A stretch of 64,000 nt of DNA from Pseudo-nitzschia pungens (lineage: Eukaryota > Bacillariophyta > Bacillariophyceae > Bacillariales > Bacillariaceae), in the NCBI GenBank assembly GCA_037355855.1, contig CM074758.1, positions 7,971,001 through 8,035,000 of the forward strand, read 5' to 3'. The translations under genes and the position numbers were made by a program. Position 1 is the stretch's first letter. The number at the start of each line of letters is the position of its first letter. Shown here piece by piece: positions 50,887 to 60,200 of the stretch. The notes under the pieces are model-generated. The model made no database searches. It was not told the origin of the DNA and saw only the letters and a list, made by a program, of their open reading frames with translations.

Positions 50887-53800
50887 ATGCCTCCGCGGCC
50901 CACCTCCCAAACAGCTTCCCGGAAGAAAAGATCTTCCACACCTCCTTCTTCTGCTAGGTCTGCCTCTGGGACTCGGTCTAACAAGCGCCCATTTGTGCAA
51001 AAGACCCCTCCACGACATTCTAGTGTCACCTCTGCTCTTACTACTCCCTCTCCTACTCTTGATACCAGATCATCCTCTTCCTCTGCCTCATCATCCTATT
51101 CATCCTCTTTGCATGGGTCTTCTGTTGATGATATGTCTTCATCTTCTTCTGCGTCCTCATCTGCAGGTGTGCTTTCTGATGTTGATATGCTTGGCACTGA
51201 ACCTGCTCCAGGGGATTCCTTGAAGACTTCTTCTTCTGCAGGTGTGCTCTCTGATGTTGAGATGCTTGGCACTGAATCTGCACCAGGGGAATCTGCACCA
51301 GGGGACTCTGCACCAGGGGATTCCTTGCAAACTTCTTCTCTGTCAACAGCTTCTCAACTAGGCTCCCAGGAGTCAGGTCATCCGCAGTCAGGTACTCTGT
51401 CAGGCTCTCAGTCGTCAGATACTTTGTTGTCAGACCCCAAGCTGATAAGCTCCCAGTCCTCAGGCTCCCAGCAGCAGGGCTCCCAGCTGCCAGGCCAACA
51501 GACGTCCAGACACACACCAAAGGGCTCTGGGACCTCAGGCAAGGTCCCTGCTTCATCCATCCTCAAGCAATCTACTCTTGCCTTTTCCTCTGCCCAGAAA
51601 GCTGATCCCTCTCAGCAGCAAGCACGCCAATCCCAACGCCAGGAGGCTCTGGCTGCTGCCAACAGGGCTCATTCCGCTTCCTTCTTCTGGTGTTTTTACG
51701 GTAAGGGTCCTTGTTCTGGCAAGTCTCCTATACCATCTGCAATTCATGCCTTTCGAAAATCTCCAACTGGTAAACGGTTATGGGCTGGGTGTCCAAGCCC
51801 TACACACTTTTTCAGCAAGAAGGAGGGTACAGACAAAAAATCCATCCATGATATTTGCAGGACTGCCATCCCTCCTGTTTATTCTCAGGTTTTTCCGGAC
51901 ACTCCAGACTGGCGCAATGCCACTGTAGATTCCTTGGCCTCTCTTGCCTCTGCTTGCTTTCAAGGCTCTGCCCCAGCCTGGACCAAGCAACCACCTGGCC
52001 AGGCTCTGAAGAAATGTCTTATTGGTTTGGTCAAGATGTCTCCTGAGTGTTTTGATGACCTCTATTGTGAGGGCAACCTTTTGCCTAGCACTGAAGGCAA
52101 AGTATGGTGGGCAGCCAATCAGGTGCTTGGTTCTCATTGGCATTTCAAGAAGCGACCTCCTACACCTGCGCCACCAGTGGCTGATGATGCCTCCACTTCC
52201 AAATCTTCCCCTTCCAAATCAGTGTCCTTTCTTCCTGGTGGTGGTGATGCTACTGTCTTGTCCTCCTCTGCTGGGCATTTCCTCCAACGCCGAGGGGTTT
52301 GCTCCAGTGATTCTAGAGCTCCAGTGGATGTAACTGCTGGAACCAAGTGTTCTCATAGTTCTTATGTCACTCTGTCCCTTCCAAGGTTGATGTCACAACA
52401 CCCTGGGGAACTTTTTGATGAGCTGCTCAAGTCTCTCAAGGAAGCTTTGGATCTTCTATGGACTGTTGACAAGCGCCTGGTGTTGTATGTTTTTCCCTCC
52501 AGAGCCAGGCTCAACCCCAAGGCCAAGCCTGTTACCAAGTTTTGGACGACTCTTCCTGACAGGAAGACCTTGGAATTGTATGTTGCACAGCTCTGGCTTC
52601 GCAGTAGAACTGCTCCTCATCTACGCTTCTTTTTGGGACACAGTGCTTCCCTGGAGAAACTCTTTTCAGCACAATTGCTCCAGAGGCTCAGAGACCGTGA
52701 CATGGACCTGAAATATGACCACATACAGGCCCCAGTTATTGTCACCTGTGGCTTTCTCCTTGGATCTTACATGCAGAGTTTTGATCTTGACCACTACAAC
52801 GAATTGCTTCAGACTCATCCCAGGTTTCAGGCATGTCCTATTGCTGTTATCAGGAAGAATATCAGCCTTGACAACTCCAGAACTCCTGATCCCAATCCTG
52901 TCCTGGCTGCACATGTTTTGTGTGATGCTACAAAGCGCGCCCAAACTGTTAAGCTCCTCAAAGCCCAGTTCAATCGGTGCAAACCTTCAGACATTGCCTC
53001 TCTCCCTGATGGTAAATTCTACAAGTTTATTGAGACAGCTACCAATCCTTCTGACAGACCTCTTCCCCCCTCCAAGCTCAAGACTGTTCGCCAGGCTAAG
53101 CACCGCCAAGCTAAATTTATTGAGAGCCATGAAACTGCTCCTGTTCTGGGGGTAGTTGATCTTGATCTTCCAGTTGACCTGGGCCAAGGGCTGGGTTTGA
53201 AGACACTGCGCAGTGTGCTTCTGGGTATCAGAACCCGTGACAATTGGTCATGGCCTCTTTTTCTTTCTGTCGATACCAGTTCATACCGAGGCGAGATCCT
53301 TGCTTTGTACAATATCACTACCAAGGCTGAAGCAATGGCCATGTTGTCTTTCCTGCCTATTATACTGGAAGCTCATTATGGTTCTTGTGTTCGACAATGG
53401 TTCTCTTCTGAGTGCTTGACTGAAATGGAAGCCTACCATTGGGATGCTGCTGCCAATTGTGTTGTGGAAACTGAACCTGCTGCAGATCCAATGCAGGATG
53501 ACTCTCTTCCCTTTTTTGGTGATGGGGATGCAAGAGATTGGGAACTTGTTGATGATGACTTGTCAGTTGACCTTGCCCCAGACCTCACCTTTGATCTGGA
53601 TCTGCACTTTAACCTCCAAGCCCGTGCTGACAGTGGTGGTGGCGGATTTGATGATTCTCAATCCATGGATACTTTAGCAACCGGTACTTCCAATCTCACT
53701 GATGTCCAGGCTTCAGCGCCTGCAGGTGGTGTTCCTACTGGAGGTGATCCTTCCAATGTTGCCAAGGCTGATGCCTCTCCTGGTATTCCTCCTGACGTTC

Positions 53801-54063
53801 CCCCTGCAGTTCCTGACCCTCCCCAGAATGCCATGGCTGGTGACCTCCCTGTGGCCTCTCCTGATTCCTCAACTGCAGTTCCTGCTGCCGGTGGTGGGGA
53901 AGACGCAGCCTCTGCATTGAGGCTTGGAGTTGCTGCAATTGCATTCTCCTCCAGCCATGATGCTAGTGTCAGTGATTTGAGCCATGCCAATGTTTCCACC
54001 AAATCAGCTCCGGCAACTCTTCCATCCCTGCGACAGACTGGGTTTCCTTCTGATCATGGTTAG
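50887..54063 (+). CDS. LINE C ORF1 protein
   Basis: 1058 residues. Residues 1-230 are Ser/Thr/Pro/Gln-rich and low-complexity, with acidic Asp-containing patches and short repeats (S-A-P-G-[DE]); their number differs among copies. A conserved block W-C-F-Y-G-K-G-P-C...R-L-W-A-G-C-P-S follows near 280-320. The folded central region (about 500-850) has R-L-V-L-Y-V-F-P, K-F-W-T-T-L-P and F-L-G-H-S. A long acidic, disordered C-terminus follows. I see no RRM, esterase or CCHC knuckle typical of other ORF1 proteins. It resembles ORF1 proteins I recall from diatom LINEs, presumably binding element RNA (inference). ATG choice rests on conservation of GGTACAATG in A, B and C. Confidence 0.88.
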   Translation: MPPRPTSQTASRKKRSSTPPSSARSASGTRSNKRPFVQKTPPRHSSVTSALTTPSPTLDTRSSSSSASSSYSSSLHGSSVDDMSSSSSASSSAGVLSDVDMLGTEPAPGDSLKTSSSAGVLSDVEMLGTESAPGESAPGDSAPGDSLQTSSLSTASQLGSQESGHPQSGTLSGSQSSDTLLSDPKLISSQSSGSQQQGSQLPGQQTSRHTPKGSGTSGKVPASSILKQSTLAFSSAQKADPSQQQARQSQRQEALAAANRAHSASFFWCFYGKGPCSGKSPIPSAIHAFRKSPTGKRLWAGCPSPTHFFSKKEGTDKKSIHDICRTAIPPVYSQVFPDTPDWRNATVDSLASLASACFQGSAPAWTKQPPGQALKKCLIGLVKMSPECFDDLYCEGNLLPSTEGKVWWAANQVLGSHWHFKKRPPTPAPPVADDASTSKSSPSKSVSFLPGGGDATVLSSSAGHFLQRRGVCSSDSRAPVDVTAGTKCSHSSYVTLSLPRLMSQHPGELFDELLKSLKEALDLLWTVDKRLVLYVFPSRARLNPKAKPVTKFWTTLPDRKTLELYVAQLWLRSRTAPHLRFFLGHSASLEKLFSAQLLQRLRDRDMDLKYDHIQAPVIVTCGFLLGSYMQSFDLDHYNELLQTHPRFQACPIAVIRKNISLDNSRTPDPNPVLAAHVLCDATKRAQTVKLLKAQFNRCKPSDIASLPDGKFYKFIETATNPSDRPLPPSKLKTVRQAKHRQAKFIESHETAPVLGVVDLDLPVDLGQGLGLKTLRSVLLGIRTRDNWSWPLFLSVDTSSYRGEILALYNITTKAEAMAMLSFLPIILEAHYGSCVRQWFSSECLTEMEAYHWDAAANCVVETEPAADPMQDDSLPFFGDGDARDWELVDDDLSVDLAPDLTFDLDLHFNLQARADSGGGGFDDSQSMDTLATGTSNLTDVQASAPAGGVPTGGDPSNVAKADASPGIPPDVPPAVPDPPQNAMAGDLPVASPDSSTAVPAAGGGEDAASALRLGVAAIAFSSSHDASVSDLSHANVSTKSAPATLPSLRQTGFPSDHG

Positions 54064-57000
54064 CTCTTCTGGTATGAGGTTTGATGGGATGCCTTCCACT
54101 CCAAATCCTATCAATGCTTCTACTGTTTCTCCCTTTTCCTCCTCCGCCTCTTCCCCTGTCTCTCATTTTGTCCAATTAACTCTTCATGGAGACTCTCTTG
54201 CTGCTAAGGATTCTGACAGTTTTGGTCACTCCTTCCCTCAAGCTCCATCCTCTAACTCCACCATCATCACTTTCCAAAACATTGGACCACAGCGCAGAGC
54301 TGCCTTTATGTCCATGTCCAAGCACAACTCCCGTCAATTTGTCAAGAGCAATGCCAGTGTGGCTCTTTTTGCTGAACATTGTTTGAATGAATCCAAACTC
54401 CTGCCATGTGATCTTTTCAATCGGCGCATGAAGAATATCAGTCCCTCAAGTTTTTCCTACCTTGCCAACAACAAGCATGAAGCTTCTGACTGTTCATGGC
54501 TTCAGCCTGGTGGTACAGGGTTTTCCATTGATCAACTGTTCAGTTCCCACAAGATTGCCCATGGGGCTGATCCTTCTGGTCTTGGGAGATGGTCCTTTGT
54601 CAAGTTTCAGGGCAGGGATGGTTACACTGTCACTATGTTTTCTGCTTACTGCCCTGTTGAAAATGACAGGGACCTTGGTTCCGTCTGGAATCAACAGTAC
54701 CGATACTTTCAAGCAGCTGAAAATCTTTTCAGTCCCAACCCATGCATTCTCTTTCACAGGGATTTGACTGCTGCCCTTCAGGTCTGTCTGGGTGCAGGTG
54801 ACCAGGTCATTCTTGGGATTGATCAAAATGCTGATGTTCGGACTGATGGCTTGTCTTTTGAGCTCAAGGCTCTTGGTTTCAGAGATGCCATTCTTACCCT
54901 TCATAGTCAGTCTTCTCCTCCTGCCACTCACAACCGCAACACTACCAGAACACCAATTGATGCCATTTGGGTCTCTGAGAATGTTGATGTTCTCAGGGCT
55001 GGGTATTGTCCCTTTGGTGGCGCCTATGGTATGGAATCGGACCACAGAATGCTTTGGATTGAAGTCTGTAATTGCAGCCTCATGGGCAAACACCTGCCAC
55101 CTCCCGTGAGCTTCTCTCATTCCAAACTCCAGTCCTCCCACCCTCATCTGCGCCAACGGTATTTCAAGCGTGTTAGGCAAGGCTTTCTCAAGGCTGGAGT
55201 GTTTTCTCTCCAAGCTAAGCTGGAACACCTCCTGGCTCAGTTTCAGTCTGGGGATATTTCTGTGCGCGCTGATCTCATCACCACATATGAAGTCCTCCAT
55301 GAAACCTCCACCTCTCTCAGGCTCTCTGTTGAACAAAACCTTTGCCACACAAGAGCTGGTCTGGTTCCATGGTCCCCGAAGCTGCAAGTCTATCGTGATA
55401 CAATTGACTTTTGGCGGCGTGTTGTTAAGCTGAGACAGGGTGTGTCCACCAGTCATACTGTTTTGAAAAGGCTGGCATGCAAGCTTTCTCTCTACAAAGG
55501 AGAACACTGTGATCTTTCCAGTGCTGTCCTCCACCTGAAACAAGCTTACAGGCAATACCGGGCAGTGAAAAAATTGGCCCCCTCTTGGAGAGACTCCTTC
55601 AATCAAGGCCTGGTGGATGCACTTCTTGCTGAAGGCAAACCTCACAACCAGAATGCTTCCCAGATTCGTGCCAGGATGCGCAGGGAACGTCTTCAAAGAG
55701 AGCTTGGCCTTGCTGCTAGGTCTATTCGGGGACGTGTCAACAAGTCAGCTGTCTTGAGAGCTATTGCAGTTGGCCCTGATGGTGCTGAACAGGTCTTGGA
55801 GTCCCAGTCCACTATGGTTCCAGCTATGGCTGAATCCAATGTCCGGCGTCAACAGCAGTGTCTTGGCACTCCCTCCATGACTCCCTCCTTCATTCAAGAT
55901 TTTGGCTACCTCGGCACAGCCCATGCTTCTGCTCAAGTTCTTGATGGCACATATAATCCTCCTCCTGCCACTGACAAATACCTGTCTGAATTTCTTTCTT
56001 GTCTCAAAGTCCCTGCCTCTATTCTGAGTTTGCCTCCCTTTGACTATTCAGTGTGTCCAGCTGACAATGCTGCTGCCTGGAAACACCAGAGGGAACGCAC
56101 AGCAAGTGAACCTTCTTGTTTGAGTTTTGCCCACCACAAGGCTTTTGCCCTGGATCCCCAGCTGAACAAGTTTGACACTCTACTGAGATCAGTCCCATTG
56201 ATTGTTGGCTTCTCTCCTTCTGCCTGGCAGGTCATCACGGATGTTGAGATATTCAAGAAACCTGGTGAATATAGAGTGGATAAGATGAGACTCATCCAGT
56301 TGATGTCTCCTGAGTTCCAAATCAACAACAAGATGATTGGCAGACGCATTCTTGCCCATGCTGAACGTGCCAATGCAGTGGCGGTTGATCAACATGGAAG
56401 CAGGAAACACCACAAGGCCATCAACACCTGCTTGAACAAGAAGCTCATCTGTGATGTGTTGAGGCAGAAGCGCAGATCCGGTGCTGTTGCTATGAATGAT
56501 GCCAAGGGCTGTTATGATAGAATCTCTCATCCCATTGCAGGTCTCACTCTCCAGAGCTTTGGTGTTCCTGCACATGTGTGTGAAGTTCTTCTGTCTACTC
56601 TGCAACATGCTAAGCACCACATCAAAACTGGTTTTGGTCGGTCCGGCCCTGTGTATGGTGATGAACCTGTTCCTCTCAGTGGTTGTGGCCAAGGCAATGG
56701 TATTGGTCCAACTCTTTGGGCCTTGGTGTCAACCATTGTCTTCCGAATGATGCAACAGGCTGGGCATGGTGTCCATCTTATCACTTCTTTGTCACTGCAA
56801 CTGGTTTCTCTTGTGGGTTTTGCCTTTGTGGATGACACAGATTTGTTTTGTGCTGGCTCTGATTCCTCAACATCTGGTGAGGAATTGGCTGTTGATTTTC
56901 AGGGAGCTCTTGACCGATGGGCTGGTGGGATTATTGCCACTGGTGGTGCGATTGAACCTGCCAAATCCTTCTGTTATTTGATTGATTTCAAATGGAATGG

Positions 57001-59896
57001 ATCCGGTTGGGACTATCGCTCCATTGCTGACATGCCCGGTGACTTCTCTGTTGCTGATAAGAATGGCAATCGCGCTACCCTGGATCGTTTTGAAGTTGAC
57101 CATGCTGACAAGACCCTTGGGGTTTTTATCTCCATGGATGGCAATGAGGAAGCACAGATTGCTCACATGAAGTCACAGTCTCAGTCTTTTGGCTCTCAGC
57201 TCAAGGCTTCCAAGTGTGAGAAGAGGGCATCCCTCTACACATTCAAGTATTCTTTCATGAAGTCTGTTGAATACCCCATGCCTGTCACGCAACTTGATGA
57301 GGCCACTTGGACTAAGATAATTCACCCAGCTCTTGTTCCTGTGCTGAATAAAGCAGGGATGTCACGGACATTTCCCAGACATGTATTCTATGGTCCTTCC
57401 CTCTATCAAGGCTTTGGTTTCATTCACCCCTACCTCCTCCAAGAGTTCAGTCATATTGCCACCCTCTTTCAGGAATCTGTCAGGTCCTCCCAAACTGGTA
57501 GGATTCTCAGGCTAACTGCTGAGTCTCTACGGCTCGAACTTGGCATTCCTCTCCATCTTGGTGTCACACCATATCATCCTTTTGCTTCCTATGTCACTCC
57601 TTGCTGGTACAAACATGTGTGGAAGTTTTTCTCTGTTCACCCTGTGAGCTTGTTTGAAGACTTCCCAGATCTTCCCCTGCTACGTTCCAATGACTGCTAT
57701 CTCATGCAAGCCTTTGTCAACTCTGGCTTCAGAGGTGCTGACTTGTCCCTCTTGAATCACATGCGCATGTCACTCAAGGCTATCTCCCTTGCTGACATTT
57801 GTACTCCAGATGGGAAGAGACTCTCTCCCATGGCTTTCCAGCTGATATCCTCCAATCACTTGAGGGATCATCTTGACTGGCCGAGATGTCCTCCATCTTG
57901 GCCTCCAGCAGCAAAGCGCTTATGGACTAAGGCACTTCAGACCTGTTTTCTTCCCCCTTGTCCACCCCCTGCAGCCAGGGCACTGACTCCTTCTTTTCAT
58001 CTTGGGCATTGGCTCTCTCCCCAGACAGCTTCTCTTTGGCCTTGGTTTTTGTCTCCATCCACCAACAGAATATTCTTCAAAACTTCTACTGGCTGGATTG
58101 TGAGCACCTCCCAGGGCAGGGGCAGATACAGGGTCACTGCTGAAATCCTTTCTGACAAACCAGCCTGCGCTGATGTGCTTGTCTGCCCTGTTATTTGTGG
58201 CCAAGTTGTCCGCGTTGTCGGGTCTTCAGCCTTTGTTTCTGAACCTCCTGACAAGGATCCTCTGGAGTACAATCCATTTGATTCTCTTCCAGACTCCCCG
58301 GCAGATGCCTTTGACGCACTCTGTGCGTCTCCAAGGGTACTTCTCCACAAATATTCCCTACCACAGGCTGGCTGTCAGCACATTGTTGATGCTATTGAGA
58401 GTGGTACTGCCAGTGCTGTCTGCGATGGTTCATTTGATCCGGAACTTCTCAGAGGAACTTCTGCTTTCATCCTGTCACCCAATACCTCCACCAAGACTGC
58501 TTCATTGTTCCTCACTGGCTGTAATTTTGTCAGTGGATCCCCTGAGGATCAGTCATCCTATAGGAGTGAACTGGCAGGTATCATTGGGGTTCTCACCTGT
58601 TGCACTGCTCTGGTGAGTATCTTTGATATTGCTTCTGGCTCTATCACCATTGCTCTGGATGGTGACACAGCTCTCAAACAGGCTCAAGGATCTTGGCCAT
58701 TGGTTATTTCCCAGAAGTCTTTTGATTATGTTTATGTCATCAGAAACATGATTTCTGCCCTGCCAATCTCTGTGCACTTTCAGTGGGTTCAAGGCCATCA
58801 AGCTGGAATCTTTCTTGATTGGTGGGCACTTCGCAATCATCAGGCTGACAGCATGGCCAAGGCATTTCTCTCTGTCCATAGAGCTTCTGCCCATCACTAT
58901 CCCAGACTTGTGTTTGAGCCCTGGGCATTTTCTCTCAATGGATGCAAGTGTTCAAGGTTTGATCAGAATGCTCTGCATGTTGCCATTTCTGGTCCTCCTC
59001 TTCTTAAATATTGGCAGACCCACCATGATATCCCCATTCCACAACCTGTTTTGGGTTCCATCCATTGGTGTGCCCATCTGTCTGCCTTCAAGCGACTCCC
59101 TCCTGGCATGCAAAGGTGGTTTGTCAAGTTTGCTTCTGGATGCATTGGTGTTGGCAACCAACTACTTCACTACCAGTATCAGGATCACTCCAGGTGCCCA
59201 TTGTGTGATGCAGACAACGAGAAGGTTTCTCATGTGCTCTCCTGCAAGGATCCTGGGGCTGTCAGGCACAGTGTGTCGGCCTTCACGGGACCACTGCAGA
59301 AGAGGCTTGAAGTTGAACAAACTGATCCATCATTGGTTGCTGCCATTGTGGATCTTCTCACAAGAGTTCGGAAGGGCCAGAGAATTTATCCATCATCCTA
59401 CTCCCTTGCAATTGCTTCTGCTGTCAGGGCACAGAGGACTATTGGCTGGCACAACTGGCTTCTTGGTAGGTGGTCTCCTCGCTGGTATCAAATCCAGGCT
59501 GACTACTACTCCCACATTGGAAGCAAGCGCTCTCCCAAACGTTGGGCTACAGCTATCATCCATCAGTTCTTTCTTACCTCCTGGGATCTTTGGACTTATA
59601 GGAATGAACGACTCCATGGTCCTGGGGGTACCCTTGATGCTGAACAACACCAATCTCTTGATGCTTCCATCTCCTCTGAATTGGCAATTGGTGCAGCTGG
59701 TGCACTTCCCCAGTCACACTCCCTGTTACAAACCCCTTTCCAAGTCCTACAAGGTTACACCCTGACTGCCAAGCGGCAGTGGCTTGCAACCATCCACCTT
59801 GCCAGGAAGCAGTATGCAGCACCTGTCCAACCTGTGCAGCCATACCAACAAGAGGCTGCTCTTCTCAGAGCCTGGCTTACTGGACCTCAGGGTTGA
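54056..59896 (+). CDS. LINE C ORF2: APE endonuclease, reverse transcriptase, RNase H
   Basis: About 1946 residues from ATG 54,056, which overlaps the ORF1 stop; the frame is open a little further upstream (53,984). The APE domain (about 70-345) has F-Q-N-I-G, A-E-H, G-I-D-Q-N-A-D, T-P-I-D-A-I-W and S-D-H-R. RT (about 740-1000) has V-A-M-N-D-A-K-G-C-Y-D-R, G-C-G-Q-G-N-G and F-V-D-D at residue 924 (56,825-56,836). RNase H begins near 1457 with C-D-G-S-F-D, then Y-R-S-E-L-A-G, A-L-D-G-D and Q-A-D-S-M-A. A finger of form C-x2-C-x8-H-x3-C starts at residue 1714. Together these suffice for target-primed reverse transcription (family knowledge). No lesion seen. Confidence 0.93.
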   Translation: MVSSSGMRFDGMPSTPNPINASTVSPFSSSASSPVSHFVQLTLHGDSLAAKDSDSFGHSFPQAPSSNSTIITFQNIGPQRRAAFMSMSKHNSRQFVKSNASVALFAEHCLNESKLLPCDLFNRRMKNISPSSFSYLANNKHEASDCSWLQPGGTGFSIDQLFSSHKIAHGADPSGLGRWSFVKFQGRDGYTVTMFSAYCPVENDRDLGSVWNQQYRYFQAAENLFSPNPCILFHRDLTAALQVCLGAGDQVILGIDQNADVRTDGLSFELKALGFRDAILTLHSQSSPPATHNRNTTRTPIDAIWVSENVDVLRAGYCPFGGAYGMESDHRMLWIEVCNCSLMGKHLPPPVSFSHSKLQSSHPHLRQRYFKRVRQGFLKAGVFSLQAKLEHLLAQFQSGDISVRADLITTYEVLHETSTSLRLSVEQNLCHTRAGLVPWSPKLQVYRDTIDFWRRVVKLRQGVSTSHTVLKRLACKLSLYKGEHCDLSSAVLHLKQAYRQYRAVKKLAPSWRDSFNQGLVDALLAEGKPHNQNASQIRARMRRERLQRELGLAARSIRGRVNKSAVLRAIAVGPDGAEQVLESQSTMVPAMAESNVRRQQQCLGTPSMTPSFIQDFGYLGTAHASAQVLDGTYNPPPATDKYLSEFLSCLKVPASILSLPPFDYSVCPADNAAAWKHQRERTASEPSCLSFAHHKAFALDPQLNKFDTLLRSVPLIVGFSPSAWQVITDVEIFKKPGEYRVDKMRLIQLMSPEFQINNKMIGRRILAHAERANAVAVDQHGSRKHHKAINTCLNKKLICDVLRQKRRSGAVAMNDAKGCYDRISHPIAGLTLQSFGVPAHVCEVLLSTLQHAKHHIKTGFGRSGPVYGDEPVPLSGCGQGNGIGPTLWALVSTIVFRMMQQAGHGVHLITSLSLQLVSLVGFAFVDDTDLFCAGSDSSTSGEELAVDFQGALDRWAGGIIATGGAIEPAKSFCYLIDFKWNGSGWDYRSIADMPGDFSVADKNGNRATLDRFEVDHADKTLGVFISMDGNEEAQIAHMKSQSQSFGSQLKASKCEKRASLYTFKYSFMKSVEYPMPVTQLDEATWTKIIHPALVPVLNKAGMSRTFPRHVFYGPSLYQGFGFIHPYLLQEFSHIATLFQESVRSSQTGRILRLTAESLRLELGIPLHLGVTPYHPFASYVTPCWYKHVWKFFSVHPVSLFEDFPDLPLLRSNDCYLMQAFVNSGFRGADLSLLNHMRMSLKAISLADICTPDGKRLSPMAFQLISSNHLRDHLDWPRCPPSWPPAAKRLWTKALQTCFLPPCPPPAARALTPSFHLGHWLSPQTASLWPWFLSPSTNRIFFKTSTGWIVSTSQGRGRYRVTAEILSDKPACADVLVCPVICGQVVRVVGSSAFVSEPPDKDPLEYNPFDSLPDSPADAFDALCASPRVLLHKYSLPQAGCQHIVDAIESGTASAVCDGSFDPELLRGTSAFILSPNTSTKTASLFLTGCNFVSGSPEDQSSYRSELAGIIGVLTCCTALVSIFDIASGSITIALDGDTALKQAQGSWPLVISQKSFDYVYVIRNMISALPISVHFQWVQGHQAGIFLDWWALRNHQADSMAKAFLSVHRASAHHYPRLVFEPWAFSLNGCKCSRFDQNALHVAISGPPLLKYWQTHHDIPIPQPVLGSIHWCAHLSAFKRLPPGMQRWFVKFASGCIGVGNQLLHYQYQDHSRCPLCDADNEKVSHVLSCKDPGAVRHSVSAFTGPLQKRLEVEQTDPSLVAAIVDLLTRVRKGQRIYPSSYSLAIASAVRAQRTIGWHNWLLGRWSPRWYQIQADYYSHIGSKRSPKRWATAIIHQFFLTSWDLWTYRNERLHGPGGTLDAEQHQSLDASISSELAIGAAGALPQSHSLLQTPFQVLQGYTLTAKRQWLATIHLARKQYAAPVQPVQPYQQEAALLRAWLTGPQG

Positions 59897-60200
59897 TTAC
59901 ACTTTGTACCTTGGTTCTGTCTTCTGTTCCTGCTTCTTATCCTGTCCCATCCCTTTTGATACTGGATCTTATCCCAATATCTTCATTCCCATTTCACTTT
60001 TTCTCAATTCCCTATTTTGTGGGACTTGTTTGTCTTTTTCCCTGCTTGATGTTCAAGGTTTGTTTGAAAAATTTGTCGTTCTGCCACTTGGGGTCCTGAC
60101 TCTATGATGGAGGCGACGTTAAAGTCTGGTTACAGACTGAGTAATTTAGTTTCACCTTTGGTGATTAAAGTTATTTAAATACGTATATTAATTAATTAAT
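59897..60200 (+). other. LINE C 3' UTR and tail with two stem-loops
   Basis: Hairpin 1 is AGTCTG-GTTA-CAGACT (60,123-60,138); hairpin 2 is TCACC-TTT-GGTGA (60,152-60,164); then an AT-rich end with a TTAA-type tail. The stretch GTCGTTCT...ACTTGGGG...GGAGGCGACG upstream (60,076-60,118) is also found in the non-autonomous copies. In LINEs the 3' end is where the element's RT recognises its RNA (family knowledge), so this is the likely recognition structure. Confidence 0.85.

Larger units (their letters stand above)
47402..60200 (+). mobile_element. LINE C, apparently full-length, inserted in LINE A ORF1
   Basis: 12,799 bp between 20-bp duplications AGTCAGGTCCTCCGCAGTCA (47,382-47,401 and 60,201-60,220). 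Order: hairpin-rich 5' UTR, duplicated 165-bp module, 1.7-kb VNTR, ORF1 (50,887-54,063), ORF2 (54,056-59,896), 3' UTR with two stem-loops, and an ATTAATTAATTAAT tail. Both frames are intact, the target duplication is perfect, and the copy is close to A and B, so it is a good candidate for an active source element. APE endonuclease plus RNase H places it near the I group of non-LTR elements (inference). Confidence 0.93.

Noticed and set aside
54494..55696. 400-codon frame antisense to LINE C ORF2
   Set aside because: It lies opposite the conserved endonuclease frame; antisense frames recur under all the LINE ORFs and carry no domain.
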